Below, piece by piece: positions 1 through 7,585 of a stretch of DNA of 27,873 nt; positions within the stretch are counted from its first letter, which is position 1; each line of letters begins with the position of its first letter. The stretch spans positions 1 through 27,873 of the forward strand of contig UQNM01000032.1 of the NCBI GenBank assembly GCA_900542395.1, written 5' to 3'. The notes under the pieces were generated by a model. The model had not been told where the DNA came from. It was given only the letters and a program-made list of their open reading frames with translations, and searched no databases. The stretch is from an uncultured Eubacteriales bacterium (lineage in GTDB: Bacteria; Bacillota; Clostridia; Christensenellales; Aristaeellaceae). The position numbers and the translations under genes are program-made.

Positions 1-45
1 TTGTCACCAAGATCCTTGAGTGATACCCGGTCTAAACGATCAAAC

Positions 46-77
46 AAAGAGGACTTCCGAAAGGGAGCCCTCTTTTT
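46..77 (+). terminator. Intrinsic terminator at left edge
   Basis: An imperfect stem pairs AAGAGG (47-52) with CCTCTT (69-74), continued inward by CC/GG pairs around a GAAA loop, and runs into a T stretch (73-77). It probably ends a gene lying left of the window. One frame at positions 3-23 reads VTKILE-stop and could be the tail of that gene, but six residues are too few to identify it. Confidence 0.6.
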
Positions 78-91
78 GATTTACTTTTCCG

Positions 92-120
92 TTGCTTATG
101 TGTATGGCGGCATGTATAAT
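92..120 (+). promoter_or_regulatory. Sigma-A promoter for the broken HIT gene
   Basis: TTGCTT (92-97), a 17-base spacer and a perfect TATAAT (115-120). An AGGAGG ribosome binding site follows at about 141-145 and the GTG start at 153. The intact promoter shows that the HIT remnant may still be transcribed. Confidence 0.7.
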
Positions 121-152
121 AAGATCAGCAAAAAATGACAGGAGGTTTTCCC

Positions 153-393
153 GTGAAAGACCCGAATTGCGGCTATTGCGCGCGCGGCAAAGGCGATTCA
201 CGCCGCCTTTCATCCGGATAAGCTCAACTACGGCGCGTATGGCGACATGGGCTGCCACCTGCACGTCCATCTCGTGCCGAAATACAGGGACGGCTTTGAA
301 TGGGGCGGCGTGTTCGCCATGAACCCCGGCCAGACGAAGCTGACCGACGCGCAATACGCCGAGATGATCGAGAAGATCAAGGCGGCGCTGTAA
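153..393 (+). pseudogene. HIT-family nucleotide-binding protein, internally deleted
   Basis: HIT (histidine triad) proteins are small nucleotide hydrolases or transferases. From GTG 153, after an AGGAGG site, the reading is V-KDPNCGYCARG, the usual start of a clostridial HIT subfamily whose first cysteines resemble a zinc pair. That frame hits TAA at 219. The C-terminal half resumes in another frame at about 184-190 (KAIHAAFHPDKLNYGAYGD) and contains the HIT signature HLHVHLVPK followed by a tail that ends at TAA 391-393. Family members have roughly 60 more residues between these two parts, so about 180 bases plus the frame are lost. The junction lies in an alternating GCGCGC stretch, which suggests a short-homology deletion. 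It is either a real pseudogene or an assembly collapse. The family assignment of the remnant is secure because of the HxHxH motif. Confidence 0.8.
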
Positions 394-403
394 AAAAGAT
401 CAG

Positions 404-436
404 GCGCTCCTTCCCCTGACCGGGGAGGGGCGTTTG
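404..436 (+). terminator. Intrinsic terminator after the HIT remnant
   Basis: About 11 base pairs, including two G-T pairs, formed by CGCTCCTTCCC and GGGAGGGGCG around a short loop near 416-421, then a weak T-rich tail starting at 433. It lies 11 bases after the HIT stop codon and ahead of the next promoter. Confidence 0.55.
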
Positions 437-470
437 CTGTTGTGTCCAAATGGCGTCTATCAGGCTCTGC

Positions 471-499
471 TTGCCAAAAAGCGCCAAATGGAATATAAT
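471..499 (+). promoter_or_regulatory. Sigma-A promoter for the ATP-grasp operon
   Basis: TTGCCA (471-476), a 17-base spacer and TATAAT (494-499). About 90 bases of leader follow before the ATG at 592, with an AGAGGGG ribosome binding site at 579-585. Confidence 0.75.
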
Positions 500-591
500 C
501 AGAACATGAAAATGCGCCCGTATGGCTTTTAGCGTTTTCAAAAACAATAAAAAGAACTCAAATCTATGATGGAAAACGAGAGGGGTCAATC

Positions 592-1596
592 ATGGGAAAG
601 CTATCCTATGTCATCAAGCGCGCCAGAAAGATGGATTACCGCGCGATGCTGAAAACCGCCGACATGCTGCACAAAAAGACGGGCAAGAGCCGCATCTGGC
701 TGATGGCCGATATGGCCAAGTGCGCCGCCAAGTACAACGCGGGCTATGTCGATTATAAAATCGCGGAGATGTACCGCTTAAACGACGCGCAGCGCGCCAC
801 GCAGATCACGCGCGGCATTTCCAACAACATCGTCGCGCGGATGAACGACAAGAAATTCTGGCATTTCTTTGACAACAAGACCGAGTTCAACCAGCTCTTC
901 CACGAGCAGGTCAAGCGCGAATGGCTCAATTTCTCCACCGCGACGGAGGAACAGTTCGCCGAGTTCGTGCAGGGGCGCGGCGATATCATCTGCAAGCCGA
1001 TCGACGGTTCGAGCGGGCAGGGGATTCTCAAATGCACGCCGGAGGATTATGCAGACGTTCACGCGCTCTACGCGCGCCTCAAGGCGGCGGGCATCGGCAT
1101 TGTGGAGGACAAGGTCATCCAGCATGAGGCGATTGCCGCGCTCTGCCCGACCTCGGTCAACACCATCCGCGTCGCGACGCTGCTGGGCGACAAAAAGGAA
1201 GGCATCGTCTACGCCTATATCCGCATCGGCAACGGCAAGGTGATGGACAACGTCGATTGCGGCGGCATGGCCGCGCCGATCAATCTGGATACGGGCGTGA
1301 TCAGCGGTGTGGGCGCGAACAAGGCGGGCGAGGCCTTTGAATTCCACCCGATGACCGGAAAGCGCATCCCCGGCACGCAGATCCCCTACTGGGAAGAGGT
1401 CAAGGCGATGTGCCTGAAGGCGATGCACGTCGTTCCGCAGGTGCGCTTTGTCGCCTGGGACGTGGCGATCACGCCGGATGGCCCGGTGTTCATCGAGGGC
1501 AACTCCTTCCCGAGCCACGCCATTCCGCAGTTCGCCGCCCACTTCCCGGATGGCGTCGGCATCCTGCCGCGATTCGAGGCGTTTATCGACCTATGA
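592..1596 (+). CDS. Sugar-transfer-associated ATP-grasp protein
   Basis: 334 residues. It resembles the ATP-grasp family described as sugar-transfer associated (PF14397), whose members sit in polysaccharide loci and are thought to join a carboxylate to an amine or similar nucleophile; substrates are mostly unknown. Seen here: a basic N-terminal region rich in Lys/Arg, a lysine-containing nucleotide-binding segment KPIDGSSGQGI (about residue 140), the central NTIRVATL strand (about 192), CGGMAAPINLDTG (about 225) and the metal-binding C-terminal segment WDVAITPDGPVFIEGNS, whose D, E and N residues are the usual ATP-grasp magnesium ligands. No signal peptide or membrane span is visible, so it should be cytoplasmic. 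The start follows an AGAGGGG site. Its stop overlaps the next ATG (ATGA), so the next gene is translationally coupled. The family call is firm; the substrate is unknown. Confidence 0.82.
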   Translation: MGKLSYVIKRARKMDYRAMLKTADMLHKKTGKSRIWLMADMAKCAAKYNAGYVDYKIAEMYRLNDAQRATQITRGISNNIVARMNDKKFWHFFDNKTEFNQLFHEQVKREWLNFSTATEEQFAEFVQGRGDIICKPIDGSSGQGILKCTPEDYADVHALYARLKAAGIGIVEDKVIQHEAIAALCPTSVNTIRVATLLGDKKEGIVYAYIRIGNGKVMDNVDCGGMAAPINLDTGVISGVGANKAGEAFEFHPMTGKRIPGTQIPYWEEVKAMCLKAMHVVPQVRFVAWDVAITPDGPVFIEGNSFPSHAIPQFAAHFPDGVGILPRFEAFIDL

Positions 1597-2465
1597 TCTG
1601 CACGCTTTGCCCCAGAAACTGCGGCGCGGAGCGCGCGCCGGAGCGCGGCACGGGCGTTTGCCGCATGGGCACGCTGCCCAAAATCGCGCGCGCGGCGCTG
1701 CACCGGTGGGAGGAGCCCTGCATCAGCGGTACGCGCGGCAGCGGCGCGGTCTTCTTTTCCGGCTGCGGGCTGCGGTGCGTGTTCTGCCAGAATGAAAGCA
1801 TCAGCCAGCGGGGCGAGGGGAAGATCGTCACGCCGAAGCGGCTTTCGGAGATCTTCCGCGAGCTGGAGGCGCAGGGCGCGCACAACATCAACCTCGTGAC
1901 GGCGGCGCACTTCGTTCCCGCCGTGCTCGACGCGCTGGCGCTGTACAGGCCGAGCATCCCGATCGTCTACAACAGCAGCGGCTATGAAAGCGTGGAGACG
2001 CTGCGCATGCTGGAGGGCGCGGTGGATATCTATCTGCCGGATTACAAATACATCGACCCGAACATGGCGGCGATGCTCTCCGGCGCGCGGGATTACCCCG
2101 ACACGGCGCATGCGGCGATTGAGGAAATGGTGCGTCAGACGGGCGCGCCCGTCTACGATCAGGACGGCATGATGACGCGCGGCACGCTGATCCGCCACCT
2201 CGTTCTGCCGGGGCTGACGGGGGACAGTATTCGGATTCTGGAACAAATCTGCGACGATTTTCCGGGAATCCCGGTTTCGCTGATGGGGCAGTACACGCCC
2301 TGCGGCCGGGCGCTCTCCATCCCCGGCATGGACAGAAAGATCAAGAAGAAGGAATATGCCCGCGTGCTGGCCTATATGGAGGCCGTCGGGCTGAACGGTT
2401 ATCGGCAGGAACTCGGCTCGGCGGACGGCGCGTTCATTCCGGCGTTCGACGGCACGGGGGTTTAA
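1593..2465 (+). CDS. PflX-like radical SAM protein
   Basis: 290 residues from the ATG that overlaps the upstream stop. The radical SAM cluster motif CxxxCxxC appears as CGLRCVFC at about residue 65-72, preceded by an N-terminal cysteine set (CTLCPRNCG...GVC, residues 3-24) characteristic of the PflX/COG1313 relatives of pyruvate formate-lyase activating enzyme. Later segments NLVTAAHF, YNSSGYE and LPDYKY match the barrel strands of that family. It should be a soluble [4Fe-4S], S-adenosylmethionine-dependent enzyme. The target of PflX proteins is not established, and no pyruvate formate-lyase-like glycyl radical enzyme is present in this window. Coupling to an ATP-grasp enzyme may point to a shared substrate. 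An upstream in-frame extension to 1410 was rejected because it runs inside the ATP-grasp gene. Confidence 0.85.
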   Translation: MICTLCPRNCGAERAPERGTGVCRMGTLPKIARAALHRWEEPCISGTRGSGAVFFSGCGLRCVFCQNESISQRGEGKIVTPKRLSEIFRELEAQGAHNINLVTAAHFVPAVLDALALYRPSIPIVYNSSGYESVETLRMLEGAVDIYLPDYKYIDPNMAAMLSGARDYPDTAHAAIEEMVRQTGAPVYDQDGMMTRGTLIRHLVLPGLTGDSIRILEQICDDFPGIPVSLMGQYTPCGRALSIPGMDRKIKKKEYARVLAYMEAVGLNGYRQELGSADGAFIPAFDGTGV

Positions 2466-2522
2466 TCCAAAGGACAAACGCGCCGCGTGCGGCGGCGCGC
2501 CGATGCGAAAGGAATGAGCGAG

Positions 2523-3744
2523 ATGCAGGCCTGTTTTCTCCCGGCGGATATCCTTCTGCCCGACGCTGCGGCAGATTTTGAAAAATGGGCGGTTGTCGCC
2601 TGCGACCAGTTTACCAGCCAGCCCGAATACTGGCGGAAGGCCGCGGAGATCGTCGGCGACGCGCCGAGCACGCTGAACCTCGTCTATCCGGAGGCCTATC
2701 TGGCCGAAGGCGACGCGCGGATTGCGGCCATCCGGCAGGCGATGGAAGACTATGTGCGGCGCGGCGTATTGCAGACGCGCGTGAAAGACGGCTTTGTGCT
2801 CGTCCGCCGCGTGACCGAGAGCGGGGAACGCCTCGGGCTGGTCGGCAGGCTGGATCTGGAGCAGTATGACTTCACGCCCGGCACGAGCGCGCCCGTCCGC
2901 GCGACGGAGGGGACGATTCTCTCGCGCATCCCGCCGCGCGTGCGCATCCGGCAGGGGGCGAGCATCGAGATCCCACACGCGATGATGCTCATTGACGACG
3001 CGGCCATGCGCCTGATCGAGCCGCTGGCGGATCGGGAGCTGCCCAAGCTCTACGACACGGAACTGATGCTCGGCGGCGGGCACATCGCCGGGTACGCGGT
3101 CGAGGGCGAGCTGGCCGCGCGGACGGCGGAGCAGATCGCGCGGATGCAGACAGAGAGCGGTGGCTTCTTTCTCGCGGTCGGCGACGGCAACCACTCTCTG
3201 GCGACGGCGAAAGCCTGCTGGGAGGCGATCAAGCCGACGCTTTCCGACGAGGCGCGGGTCGTTCGCGCTCTGCGAGCTGGTCAACCTGCACAGCCCCGCG
3301 CTGATCTTCCGACCCGTTCATCGCGTGGTCTTCGGCGCGGAGATCGACGCGCTGCAAAGCGGCTTTGAGCGGTATCTGCGCGCGCACGGCATGACGCTGG
3401 CGGACGGCGGCGAGGTGACGCTCGTGCAGGGCGGCGCGCGGCGCGGCTTTGCGATTCAGGGGCGCGGCGACCGCCTGCCGGTGGATGTGCTGCAAAAATA
3501 CCTCGATCAGGCCTGCGGCGAAAGGAGCGGCTGGTCGCTCGATTACGTGCACGGCGACGCGGACGCGGCGGGGCTTGCCCAAAGCGGCGCGACGGCGGCG
3601 CTGCTCGGCGCGATGGATAAGCGCGCGCTCTTCCCGGCGATTGCCGTGGGCGGCGTTTTGCCCAGAAAGACATTCTCCATGGGCGAGGCGACGGAGAAGC
3701 GGTATTACATGGAGTGCAGGAGAATCGACGCGAAAAACCCTTGA
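2523..3744 (+). pseudogene. DUF1015 family protein, single-base frameshift
   Basis: The two halves belong to one DUF1015 protein, a conserved family of unknown biochemical role of roughly 400 residues. The first part starts MQACFLPADILLP and contains WAVVACDQFTSQPEYW and GDGNHSLATAKACWE. The second continues in another frame with FALCELVNLHSPAL, FRPVHRVVF and ends YYMECRRIDAKNP at TGA 3742-3744. Reading GAG GCG CGG TCG TTC GCG restores the frame if one G of the GGG at 3256-3258 is removed, so the lesion is a single inserted base. ATG 2523 is preferred to ATG 2514 because AAGGA at 2509-2513 is spaced nine bases from it and homologues begin at this point. It lies 57 bases after the radical SAM gene with no clear promoter between, so it is probably in the same transcript. 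Sequencing error and true mutation cannot be told apart here. Confidence 0.82.
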
Positions 3745-3797
3745 AGGGCTTACCTTTTCGTGAAGAAAATAACTTGATTCCGAAGCCTTGGCGGACG

Positions 3798-3826
3798 TTG
3801 ACAGCCTGCGGGTTTCCATGTAAAAT
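3798..3826 (+). promoter_or_regulatory. Sigma-A promoter for pyruvate kinase
   Basis: Consensus TTGACA (3798-3803), a 17-base spacer and TAAAAT (3821-3826). A short hairpin at about 3731-3760 just after the DUF1015 stop may insulate it from upstream transcription, though that hairpin lacks a proper T run. Confidence 0.8.
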
Positions 3827-3899
3827 AAGAGCGTTTGCAAAAAAATGAAGTGTGCCCGGCTGCCGGAGGAGTGGCGGCCGTTCAAGGAGGAAAAACAAG

Positions 3900-5669
3900 A
3901 TGATCAGAAAGACGAAAATCGTGTGTACGCTCGGCCCGGCCAGCGACAGCGAGGAGATGATCTCCAGGCTGATGGACGCGGGCATGAACGTATGCCGCCT
4001 GAATATGTCCCACGGCTCCTACGAGGAGCAGGGCGCGCGCATCGAACGCATCAAGCGCCTGCGCCGGGAGAAGAACATCCCGGTCGCCATCATGCTGGAT
4101 ACCAAGGGCCCGGAGGTGCGCACCAAGACGCTCAAGGGCGACAAGGTGACCTTGCAGGCGGGGCAGGAGTTCATCCTGACCAGCCGCGACATCGAGGGCG
4201 ACGAAACGCAGGTCGCCATCACCTATCCGCGGATGGTTGAGCTGGTGCACCCCGGCAACCGAATCCTGATCGACGACGGCCTGATCGCGCTGGACGTCAA
4301 GCAGATCAAGGGCGGCACGGACATCGTGTGCAGCGTGGTCAACGGCGGCGTGCTCGGCGGCCGCAAGGGCATTTCCGTGCCGGACGTCGATTTGCAGATG
4401 CCCTCCATCGGCGAGAAGGATCGCAGCGACATCGTCTTCGGCATTGAGAAGGGCATCGACCTGATCGCCGCGTCCTTCGTCTGCCGTCCCAGCGACGTGC
4501 TGACCCTCCGCAAGCTCTGCGCCGACAACGGCGGCAGCCATGTGCAGATCTTCTCCAAGATCGAAAACCGCATGGGCGTGAACAACTTTGACGAAATCCT
4601 CAAGGTTTCCGACGGCATCATGGTCGCGCGCGGCGATTTGGGCGTGGAAGTCGATATGGAAGAGGTGCCGGTGCTCCAGAAGCAGTTCATCCACAAGTGC
4701 AACGTCGCGGCCAAGCCGGTCATCACCGCGACGCAGATGCTCGATTCCATGATCCGCAACCCGCGCCCGACCCGCGCGGAGGCCAGCGACGTGGCGAACG
4801 CCATCATCGACGGCACGGACGCGATCATGCTCTCCGGCGAGACGGCCGCGGGCAAATACCCGATTGAGGCCGTCGGCACGATGGTGCGCATCGCGACCTA
4901 TATCGAGGCGCATCAGCTGCACGACAACACCCAGCTTCTCCAGCAGGAGGCCGTCCGCAACGCGACGGTTCGCACGGTGGCCAACGCCGTATCCTATTCC
5001 TGCTGCCAGATGGCGCGCGACCTCAACGCGAACGCGATCATCACCCCGAGCAACTCCGGCACGACGGCGCGCATGGTCGCCCGCTTCCGCCCGGATTGCC
5101 CGATCATCGCCCCGACCCCGAGCGAGCACGCATACAACCAGCTCGGCCTGAGCTACGGCGTTGTGCCCGCGCACATGGGCGTGAGCGGCGATACGGACGA
5201 GCTCATCAACACCGCCGTCGAAGCGGCGCAGCAGAGCGGGCTGGTCAAAACCGGCGACGTGGTCATCATCTCCGCGGGCGTGCCGACCGGCGTTTCCGGC
5301 ACGACCAACCTCATCAAGGCGCACATCGTCGGCAACGTGCTCCTGCGCGGCGAAGGCGTGGGCAGCGGCTGCGCGAGCGGCAACGTCTGCACCGTCAACA
5401 CGCTCAGCGATTTGGAGAGCGACTTTAAGGATGGCAACGTCATCGTCACCAAGATGACCACCAGCGAGATGCTGCCCTATATGCGCCGCGCGAGCGCCGT
5501 CGTCGTGGAGAGCACCAACCCGGAGTGCCACGCGGCCGTGGCCTGCCAGGCGATGGGCATCCCGATGATGATGGATCGTTCCTATCAGGCGGTGCACATG
5601 CTCAAGAGCGGCATGATGATTACCGTTGACGCGAACGAGGGCTTCATCTATAACGGCATTAAGGCGTAA
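3900..5669 (+). CDS. pyk: Pyruvate kinase with extra C-terminal PEP-mobilising domain
   Basis: 589 residues. It catalyses the last step of glycolysis, phosphoenolpyruvate plus ADP to pyruvate plus ATP, in the cytoplasm. The N-terminus RKTKIVCTLGPAS, the KIENRMGVNNFDEIL segment with the catalytic lysine, VARGDLGVE and the signature ITATQMLDSM...EASDVANAI are all present, followed by the allosteric C domain (NSGTTARMVARFRP). From about residue 478 there is an additional domain ending STNPECHAAVACQAMGIPMM, the PEP-utiliser-like extension known from Bacillus-type pyruvate kinases of about 585 residues. Its histidine is present in CHAAV. ATG 3900 was chosen because AAGGAGG (3884-3890) lies nine bases upstream and it begins at the conserved MIRKTKI. 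The gene is monocistronic, between its own promoter and a strong terminator. Confidence 0.97.
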   Translation: MIRKTKIVCTLGPASDSEEMISRLMDAGMNVCRLNMSHGSYEEQGARIERIKRLRREKNIPVAIMLDTKGPEVRTKTLKGDKVTLQAGQEFILTSRDIEGDETQVAITYPRMVELVHPGNRILIDDGLIALDVKQIKGGTDIVCSVVNGGVLGGRKGISVPDVDLQMPSIGEKDRSDIVFGIEKGIDLIAASFVCRPSDVLTLRKLCADNGGSHVQIFSKIENRMGVNNFDEILKVSDGIMVARGDLGVEVDMEEVPVLQKQFIHKCNVAAKPVITATQMLDSMIRNPRPTRAEASDVANAIIDGTDAIMLSGETAAGKYPIEAVGTMVRIATYIEAHQLHDNTQLLQQEAVRNATVRTVANAVSYSCCQMARDLNANAIITPSNSGTTARMVARFRPDCPIIAPTPSEHAYNQLGLSYGVVPAHMGVSGDTDELINTAVEAAQQSGLVKTGDVVIISAGVPTGVSGTTNLIKAHIVGNVLLRGEGVGSGCASGNVCTVNTLSDLESDFKDGNVIVTKMTTSEMLPYMRRASAVVVESTNPECHAAVACQAMGIPMMMDRSYQAVHMLKSGMMITVDANEGFIYNGIKA

Positions 5670-5680
5670 AACAAAAGATT

Positions 5681-5720
5681 CACGCGGCGGAGAGGCAGGG
5701 CTTTTCCGCCGCGTGTTTTT
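5681..5720 (+). terminator. Intrinsic terminator of pyk
   Basis: Perfect 10-base-pair stem CACGCGGCGG (5681-5690) with CCGCCGCGTG (5706-5715), loop of 15 bases, then TTTTT (5716-5720). It starts 11 bases after the pyk stop. Confidence 0.9.
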
Positions 5721-5772
5721 GCATAAAAACGGACAATTCATTCCGAAAAAACGGGTTTTTGCGCGCGAAGAC

Positions 5773-5801
5773 TTGCGCGCAGGCCGCAAATCGCGTATCA
5801 T
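5773..5801 (+). promoter_or_regulatory. Probable promoter of the yugP-whiA-HPr operon
   Basis: TTGCGC (5773-5778), a 17-base spacer and TATCAT (5796-5801). The -35 box overlaps the right arm of an inverted repeat TGCGCGC (5760-5766) / GCGCGCA (5775-5781). A TTGACG at 5831 has no matching -10 box and was not preferred. Confidence 0.55.
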
Positions 5802-5874
5802 AGACGCTAGAAAAGCATAGGCTTTCCGAGTTGACGGCATACACAGAGCGTTTGAACCAAACAGGAGGTACGCC

Positions 5875-6564
5875 ATGTTTTATTATTATGATCCGACGTA
5901 TGTATTGATCCTCATCGGCGCGATTGTGGCGCTGTACGCGCAGATCAAGGTCTCCACGACCTACGCCAAGTGGCAGAAGGTTCCTTCCTCTACGCGGATG
6001 ACGGGCGCGCAGATCGCGCGGCAGATTCTGGATAACAACGGCTGTCAGGATGTGCGCATTGAAGCCATCAACGGCAAGCTGACCGACCACTACGACCCGG
6101 AAAACGGCGTTCTGCGCCTGTCCAGCGAGGTCTACGGCTCCAGCTCCATCGCGGCGCTGGGCGTAGCCGCGCACGAGGCGGGTCACGCCATTCAGGACGC
6201 GCAGGACTACGCGCCGCTGCGCATCCGCTCGACGATGGTGCCGATTGCCAACATCGGATCGGGCGCGTCGATTCCGCTGTTCATGCTCGGCCTGATCCTC
6301 TCGTGGGAGCCGCTGGTGAAGATCGGCATTTTCTGCTTTGCGCTGGCCGTTCTGTTTTATGTGGTCACGCTGCCGGTGGAGTTTAACGCCTCCGGCCGCG
6401 CGGTCAAGGTGCTGGCGGCCGGCTATCTGCCGGAGGACGAGGTGCGCGGCGTGAAGGCCGTGCTCTCCGCCGCGGCGCTGACGTATGTGGCCGCCGCGCT
6501 GCAAGCGGTCTTGCAGCTTCTCAGGCTGGTTTTGATTTCGGGCAACAGCCGCCGCAGGGATTGA
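5875..6564 (+). CDS. YugP-like membrane zinc metallopeptidase
   Basis: 229 residues, the usual length for the Zn_peptidase_2 (YugP, PF04298) family. The HEAGH zinc-protease motif is at about residue 102-106 (AAHEAGHAIQDA); a further acidic ligand lies downstream in the family (LPVEFNASGRA, about residue 164). Hydrophobic segments are visible at about residues 7-25, 120-145, 150-168 and 195-222, so it is an integral membrane protein with the active site near the membrane. An AGGAGG site at 5863-5868 sits six bases before the ATG. The natural substrate of the family is unknown. It is followed after 46 bases by whiA and is probably co-transcribed with it. Confidence 0.9.
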   Translation: MFYYYDPTYVLILIGAIVALYAQIKVSTTYAKWQKVPSSTRMTGAQIARQILDNNGCQDVRIEAINGKLTDHYDPENGVLRLSSEVYGSSSIAALGVAAHEAGHAIQDAQDYAPLRIRSTMVPIANIGSGASIPLFMLGLILSWEPLVKIGIFCFALAVLFYVVTLPVEFNASGRAVKVLAAGYLPEDEVRGVKAVLSAAALTYVAAALQAVLQLLRLVLISGNSRRRD

Positions 6565-6571
6565 GCAATCC

Positions 6572-6610
6572 GGCGGCGGAACGCTTTGACGAAGGGGGAT
6601 TTCCGCCGCC
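6572..6610 (+). promoter_or_regulatory. Hairpin enclosing the whiA ribosome binding site
   Basis: GGCGGCGGAA (6572-6581) pairs perfectly with TTCCGCCGCC (6601-6610), ten base pairs. The 19-base loop holds the AAGGGGG ribosome binding site (6592-6598), and the whiA ATG begins at the next base, 6611. There is no T run, so it is not a terminator. It could modulate translation or act as an RNA-binding site; this is inference from base pairing. Confidence 0.5.
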
Positions 6611-7585
6611 ATGTCGTATTCATCCCAGACGAAGGAGGAGCTTTGCCGCTTTGAGCCGGACAGCGTCTGCTGCCTGCTGGCGGAATTGAGCGGCATCGTC
6701 TGCGCCGCCGGTTCGGTCATCTATCGCGGCGGCGGCGACAAGCGCCTCTCCATTGAAACGGAAAACAACGCCGTCGCCCGGCGCGCGTTCCGGCTTCTGC
6801 GCGAGGTTTTTGACGTGCAGCCCCAGTTGGTGACGCTCAAGCGCTCGCGGCTGGGCGGCAGAAGCGCATACCGCATCGAGATCAGCGGCAGCGAGGCCTC
6901 CTTTGTGCTGGAGGGCTGCGGAATCGAGATGGGGCAGCGGCGCGGCGTGCCGCGCGAGATCACGGTGCGCAAATGCTGCCGGATGTCGTTTTTGCGCGGC
7001 GTGTTTCTGGCCTGCGGCTCGGTGACCGACCCGGAAAAGGAATACCATCTGGAATTTGTGCTCGAGGACGAGGCGTTCGCGGCGGCGCTGCAACGGCTGA
7101 TCGCGCGGTTTTCCCTCAGCGCGCACCTGACGAAGCGCCGCGCGATGGCGCTGGTCTACCTCAAGGGGCAGAGCGAAATCACGGACATGCTCAGCATCTT
7201 CGGCGCGCAGAGCGCCCGGTTCGCGATGGAGGACGCATACATCCGCAAGGAACTGCGCAACAACGCCAACCGCGCGGTCAACTGCGACAGCGCCAACGTG
7301 CAGCGCGCGGTGACGGCGGCCTCGCGGCAGACGGAGGCCATCGAGCGGGTGCTGGCGGCGAAGGGGCAGGAGAGCCTGCCGCCCGCGCTTCGGGAGACGG
7401 CGGCGCTGCGGCTGGCGCACCCGGAGATGTCGCTGGAGGAGCTGGGCAGGCTGTGCGATCCGCCGGTGGGCAAGAGCGGCGTCAACCACCGGCTGCGCAA
7501 GCTGGAAATCATGGCGCAGGAGCTGGACGGACAGGAGACGGCGGAGAACGCCGAGAAAGGAAAAGCCGATGGAGCTGACGATTAA
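6611..7585 (+). CDS. whiA: DNA-binding regulator WhiA
   Basis: 324 residues, normal for WhiA, a Gram-positive protein with a degenerate LAGLIDADG homing-endonuclease fold and a C-terminal helix-turn-helix that acts in cell division, chromosome segregation and, in sporulating actinobacteria, sporulation. Recognised features: N-terminal SSQTKEELCR; the WhiA segment CCRMSFLRGVFLACGSVTDPEKEYHLEF (about residues 122-149, shown here only in part of the domain); YIRKELRNNANRAVNCDSAN (about 213-232, 20 residues) which is strongly conserved; and the C-terminal HTH with LEELGRLCDPPVGKSGVNHR. It lies between the YugP gene and an HPr-like gene whose start it overlaps by 17 bases. In Bacillus the homologous whiA-crh pair also follows rapZ and yvcK, which are not next to it here. 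Confidence 0.95.
   Translation: MSYSSQTKEELCRFEPDSVCCLLAELSGIVCAAGSVIYRGGGDKRLSIETENNAVARRAFRLLREVFDVQPQLVTLKRSRLGGRSAYRIEISGSEASFVLEGCGIEMGQRRGVPREITVRKCCRMSFLRGVFLACGSVTDPEKEYHLEFVLEDEAFAAALQRLIARFSLSAHLTKRRAMALVYLKGQSEITDMLSIFGAQSARFAMEDAYIRKELRNNANRAVNCDSANVQRAVTAASRQTEAIERVLAAKGQESLPPALRETAALRLAHPEMSLEELGRLCDPPVGKSGVNHRLRKLEIMAQELDGQETAENAEKGKADGADD

Noticed and set aside
40..354. Minus-strand frame of 104 codons over the HIT remnant
   Set aside because: It is antisense to the HIT HxHxH region and has no independent support.
3731..3762. Terminator after the DUF1015 gene
   Set aside because: A short hairpin exists (CGAAAA/TTTTCG around CCCT/AGGG) but the T residues are inside the stem and no T run follows, so it was mentioned but not listed.
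3882..5876. Minus-strand frame of 664 codons over pyk
   Set aside because: It is antisense to an unmistakable pyruvate kinase, and its His/Arg/Ala/Asp-rich composition is what codon bias of a GC-rich gene gives on the opposite strand.
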